From contig CAKUUM010000059.1 of the NCBI GenBank assembly GCA_934692905.1, positions 1-6,289 on the forward strand: 6,289 nucleotides of DNA. Direction: 5' to 3'. The DNA is from an uncultured Bacteroidales bacterium (GTDB taxonomy: Bacteria; Bacteroidota; Bacteroidia; Bacteroidales; Paludibacteraceae). This document shows, piece after piece, positions 5,841 through 6,289 of this stretch (its first letter is position 1; every line of letters begins with the position of its first letter). The notes beneath the pieces are model-generated. The model had not been told where the DNA came from. It made no database searches and was given only the letters and a program-made list of their open reading frames with translations. Position numbers and translations under genes: made by a program.

Positions 5841-5871
5841 TTGCAGATGATAAAAGAAAGTAGTAACTTTG
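5841..5871 (+). promoter_or_regulatory. Promoter reading into the CRISPR leader and array
   Basis: TTG (5841-5843), exactly 20 nt, then TAACTTTG (5864-5871): a perfect Bacteroidota promoter on the plus strand. It is the only consensus promoter in the window pointing right. The predicted start near 5877 gives about 105 nt of leader before the first CRISPR repeat at 5982. It could drive the precursor crRNA, a tracrRNA located in the leader, or both. Confidence 0.8.
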
Positions 5872-5876
5872 CCGTG

Positions 5877-5981
5877 GATTTTGTGATGATATACATACAA
5901 AATTGTATGCTCATAATAAGAAATACATAGTCCAAAGTTGTTCTTTGAAATACTGAATCTTGGATATTTTGTATCTAATTT
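5877..5981 (+). ncRNA. CRISPR leader transcript; tentative tracrRNA candidate
   Basis: The predicted transcript begins with an anti-repeat-like stretch. ATTTTG (5878-5883), 4 nt, then GATATACA (5888-5895) resembles the reverse complement of the repeat's 5' part, which reads AATTTG, 3 nt, GATATACA. After a 2-nt bulge, CAA (5898-5900) could pair with the repeat's TTG, giving about 15 pairs with a central internal loop, the general form of a Cas9 repeat:anti-repeat duplex. A competing local hairpin, CATACA-AAAT-TGTATG, sits at 5894-5909. Near the array, GGATA-ttttg-TATCT (5962-5976) followed by AATTT is at best a weak terminator. No clear nexus stem is recognised. It may simply be an AT-rich leader; the pairing is too short to be sure. 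Confidence 0.25.
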
Positions 5982-6289
5982 GTTGTGTATATCCTTCAAA
6001 TTTTGCAATTGATACATTCCTATACAACAAAACATACAAAAACAATCTTTTTTATTCTGTTGTGTATATCCTTCAAATTTTGCAATTGATACATTCCTAT
6101 ACAACGACGTTCCTTGAACACCTGCAAGGCATTAGGTTGTGTATATCCTTCAAATTTTGCAATTGATACATTCCTATACAACTAGCGGTCGTTCAGTTTC
6201 GTATGGAACCGGGTTGTGTATATCCTTCAAATTTTGCAATTGATACATTCCTATACAACAAAACATACAAAAACAATCTTTTTTATTCT
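5982..6289 (+). CRISPR. CRISPR array, 47-bp repeats and 30-bp spacers, type II-C-like, open at the right edge
   Basis: Four identical 47-bp repeats lie at 5982-6028, 6059-6105, 6136-6182 and 6213-6259, separated by 30-bp spacers at 6029-6058, 6106-6135, 6183-6212 and 6260-6289. The repeat starts GTTGTGTATATCCTTCAAAT and ends TATACAAC, so its ends are near-inverted (GTTGT with ACAAC). The 47/30 geometry and the GTTGTG...CTTCAAA pattern match what I recall of Bacteroidota type II-C (Cas9) repeats, which also supports the plus strand as the crRNA strand. The AT-rich leader and promoter on the left agree with that orientation. Spacers 1 and 4 are identical. No repeat is degenerate, so no old trailer end is visible. 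No cas1, cas2 or cas9 is in the window; they would have to be beyond the right edge or elsewhere. Type assignment is from repeat form only. Confidence 0.93.

Noticed and set aside
5926..5976. Possible extra promoter (TATTTTG) just before the first repeat
   Set aside because: The -7 box is one base short and no TTG lies at 19-21 nt; the consensus promoter at 5841-5871 is far better.
5832..6166. Short open frames through the leader and CRISPR array on both strands
   Set aside because: They translate the repeats (recurring peptide blocks) and are not genes.

Overview
The window looks like a chromosomal segment of a Bacteroidales-type bacterium (phylum Bacteroidota). Three lines of sequence evidence support this. 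Three sites match the Bacteroidota primary-sigma promoter TTG-N20-TAnnTTTG exactly. None of the recognisable genes has a Shine-Dalgarno sequence before its start. The proteins themselves (fused SpmA-SpmB, beta clamp next to a DEDDh exonuclease with an ExoX-like tail, YbeY with a GxGDK zinc-site variant) resemble that group. I cannot resolve genus or species.

Layout, left to right. All six protein genes are on the minus strand. Positions 1-704 hold the N-terminal half of radA (branch-migration helicase), cut by the window edge. Positions 822-1607 hold a ribonuclease Z-type metallo-beta-lactamase that appears to lack the usual tRNA-gripping arm. Positions 1771-2562 hold a DEDDh 3'-5' exonuclease, followed by a strong hairpin. 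Positions 2697-3818 hold dnaN with its own consensus promoter. Positions 3913-4350 hold ybeY, 6 nt behind the fused spmAB membrane gene at 4357-5589, which also has a consensus promoter. The first five genes serve DNA replication/repair and RNA maturation; spmAB is a membrane protein of unclear role in a non-sporulating lineage.

The right end (about 5590-6289) changes character. It is AT-rich, has no protein gene, and holds a divergent plus-strand promoter, a leader of roughly 110 nt and the first four units of a CRISPR array with 47-bp repeats and 30-bp spacers. Repeat length, spacer length and the GTTGTG start resemble Bacteroidota type II-C (Cas9) arrays, but no cas gene is inside the window. 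Spacers 1 and 4 are identical, and the window stops exactly at the end of that second copy, so either a real duplication or an assembly edge effect is present. The leader transcript begins with a stretch partly complementary to the repeat and is a tentative tracrRNA candidate.

The intergenic regions carry several unexplained structures: a 33-bp tandem duplication that includes the radA start codon, 11-bp phased repeats before the RNase Z gene, and a GC-rich region with competing stems between dnaN and the exonuclease. No clearly new multi-gene system is visible in this window.
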